Assembly: GCF_035818635.1 (NCBI RefSeq)
Contig: NZ_JAYLLH010000006.1
Coordinates: 62,001-126,000 of the forward strand
Source of the DNA: Mesobacterium_A hydrothermale
GTDB taxonomy: Bacteria > Pseudomonadota > Alphaproteobacteria > Rhodobacterales > Rhodobacteraceae
Direction: 5' to 3'
Length of the DNA: 64,000 nt
Shown here piece by piece: positions 62,804 through 64,000 of the stretch; the first letter of the stretch is position 1, and every line of letters starts with the position of its first letter. The position numbers and the translations under genes are program-made. The notes below the pieces were generated by a model. The model was not told the origin of the DNA. It saw only the letters and a list, made by a program, of their open reading frames with translations, and did not search any database.

Positions 62804-64000
62804 CCGACGATCTGGACGATCTGAAACGCGCGCTGGATGCCGGCGCCCCGATCCCCAGCGCCGCCGTAAAGGCGCAGGCGCTGGACGCGGCAATGCGCGC
62901 CTTCGATGCGGAATTCGAAAATTCTTCCCAAGGAGCGGTGGACCAGCCGCGTCCCACCTCTGAGCGCCCGAAAGCGGGCCTATTCAGAGGAGTGAAAGAG
63001 ATGTTTGCCACTATCCCCCTGCGCGGCGCGCTTGTCGGATCGACCGCCCTTGCGGCTGTCGCGCTTGTCGCGCTGCTGCCGGTGTTGCGCGAAGGTCCGA
63101 CCGGCCTGCCGGACCTGGCTGTGCGTCGCGAAGTGGACAGCGACCGCGCCCAGCTTGAAAAACCGCAAGCCATCGTCGTGGCCCCGTCTGCCGTCACCGA
63201 GGACTCCGCCGCGGGCCTGTCTCTGGACGAGGCACAGAACCTTGCCCCGCAGGCCCGCAGCGCCGTGCCGCAGGTGATGGGCAAGATGGCCCCGCCGTCC
63301 CCCGCGTCCGAGATGTATTCCGACGGGGCCTCTCCGATGGTCCTGCCTGCACCGATGCCGGAAATCGTGATGCAGCCCGAACCGAATACCGAAGCCTTCC
63401 CCGACTCGGATGAAAACCCGCTCAAGGTCACGGCAGAGGAGCCGGTTTCGACCTTCTCTGTCGATGTGGACACGGCGTCCTATGCCATCGTGCGCGATTC
63501 GCTGATGAACGGCTACTTGCCGCAGCCGGATGCGGTCCGGGTCGAGGAAATGGTGAACTATTTCCCCTATGCCTATCCCGCGCCGGACGGCGATGTACCG
63601 TTCCGGGCGACGGTCAGAGTGGGCCAGACCCCGTGGAACGCGGGTACGCAACTGGTGCAAATCGGATTGCAAGGCGCGCCGGTGGCGGACCGTCCGCCGC
63701 TCAACCTTGTCTTCCTGATCGACACCTCGGGCAGCATGAGCGACCCCGACAAGCTGCCGCTGCTCAAGCAATCCTTCCGCCTGATGCTGGGCCAGTTGCA
63801 GCCGCAGGACCAGGTGGCCATCGTCACCTATGCCGGCAGCGCCGGGCAGGTTCTGGCCCCGACCTTCGCTGAAAACCGGGCCGCGATCCTGGCCGCGCTG
63901 GACCGGCTGGATGCGGGCGGTTCGACCGCCGGTCAGGCCGGGTTGCAACAGGCCTATGCCGTGGCCGAAACCATGGCGACAGAGGGCGAGGTCAGCCGCG
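62800..64000 (+). CDS. membrane-anchored von Willebrand factor A protein (3' end outside window)
   Basis: The frame is open from the ATG at 62800 to the window end (about 400 residues seen). The first 70 residues are charged and cytoplasmic-looking, then a transmembrane helix (LRGALVGSTALAAVALVALL, about 74-94), a Pro/Ser-rich spacer, a segment with SVDVDTASYAIVRDSL and a VWA domain whose MIDAS motif DTSGSMS lies at about 308. The order matches YfbK-type VWA proteins (DUF3520 at the missing C-terminus). It is co-translated with the sigma factor, so its N-terminal region may act as the anti-sigma segment. Confidence 0.9.
   Translation, partial: MTDDLDDLKRALDAGAPIPSAAVKAQALDAAMRAFDAEFENSSQGAVDQPRPTSERPKAGLFRGVKEMFATIPLRGALVGSTALAAVALVALLPVLREGPTGLPDLAVRREVDSDRAQLEKPQAIVVAPSAVTEDSAAGLSLDEAQNLAPQARSAVPQVMGKMAPPSPASEMYSDGASPMVLPAPMPEIVMQPEPNTEAFPDSDENPLKVTAEEPVSTFSVDVDTASYAIVRDSLMNGYLPQPDAVRVEEMVNYFPYAYPAPDGDVPFRATVRVGQTPWNAGTQLVQIGLQGAPVADRPPLNLVFLIDTSGSMSDPDKLPLLKQSFRLMLGQLQPQDQVAIVTYAGSAGQVLAPTFAENRAAILAALDRLDAGGSTAGQAGLQQAYAVAETMATEGEVSR

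Overview
This is a 64 kb chromosomal stretch from an alphaproteobacterium, almost certainly a member of the Rhodobacteraceae (Roseobacter-type). The evidence is the GC-rich codon use, the 41-residue zinc-ribbon-less L36, the leuS-lptE-holA and pmbA-cysQ-waaA-lpxK blocks, a petABC operon, several DUF families typical of the group (DUF2125, DUF1127, the DUF4175/TIGR02302 protein), and an intergenic repeat ending in CCGAGGTATTTGG that resembles elements common in these genomes. I see no phage, transposase, CRISPR array, rRNA operon or replication origin. The window is mostly housekeeping with a few specialised modules. It is cut at both ends: a response regulator at the left and a VWA protein at the right.

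Layout. 1-12.4 kb is a specialised uptake and activation module. A hybrid PAS histidine kinase and its response regulator diverge from a long-chain-type acyl-CoA ligase and a complete LivFGHM-type ABC transporter (two ATPases, two permeases, one binding protein). Within it lie an 80-residue membrane protein and an orphan protein built from two copies of one ~117-residue unit, and a second CoA ligase of the PaaK type follows. The arrangement suggests sensing, import and CoA activation of a carboxylic acid whose identity cannot be read from sequence. 12.4-14.1 kb holds a caspase-fold pseudoenzyme with two peptidoglycan-binding domains, L36 and tRNA-Val(GAC). 14.2-19.5 kb carries N-formylglutamate amidohydrolase and a lipid A/KDO block. 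19.6-22.1 kb has kynureninase, a GNAT and an SDR.

22.2-22.9 kb is an FMN riboswitch followed by a ribH2-type lumazine synthase broken by one in-frame TAG. 22.9-31.7 kb runs through a SAF-domain dehydrogenase, DUF2125, an SDR/crotonase pair (the crotonase lacks both catalytic Glu) and leuS-lptE-holA. 31.7-42.1 kb contains lipoproteins, a fatty acid hydroxylase/sterol desaturase, argH, a TlpA-type thioredoxin, a di-haem cytochrome c peroxidase with a perfect FNR-type box, lysA, the Q/G-rich DUF4175 protein and DUF1127. 42.5-50.7 kb is two import systems: thiBPQ with a TPP riboswitch, and a BMP-family nucleoside-type ABC transporter.

50.8-57.8 kb holds a GNAT, tsaB, an NfuA-like protein, a ClbS/DfsB protein, a universal stress protein, a branched-chain aminotransferase, panC, an orphan peptide-binding protein and an outer-membrane beta-barrel. 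58-60.7 kb is petABC (cytochrome bc1). 60.9-64 kb contains an ArgE/DapE-family deacylase, then an RNA polymerase sigma factor translationally coupled to a membrane-anchored VWA protein running off the end.
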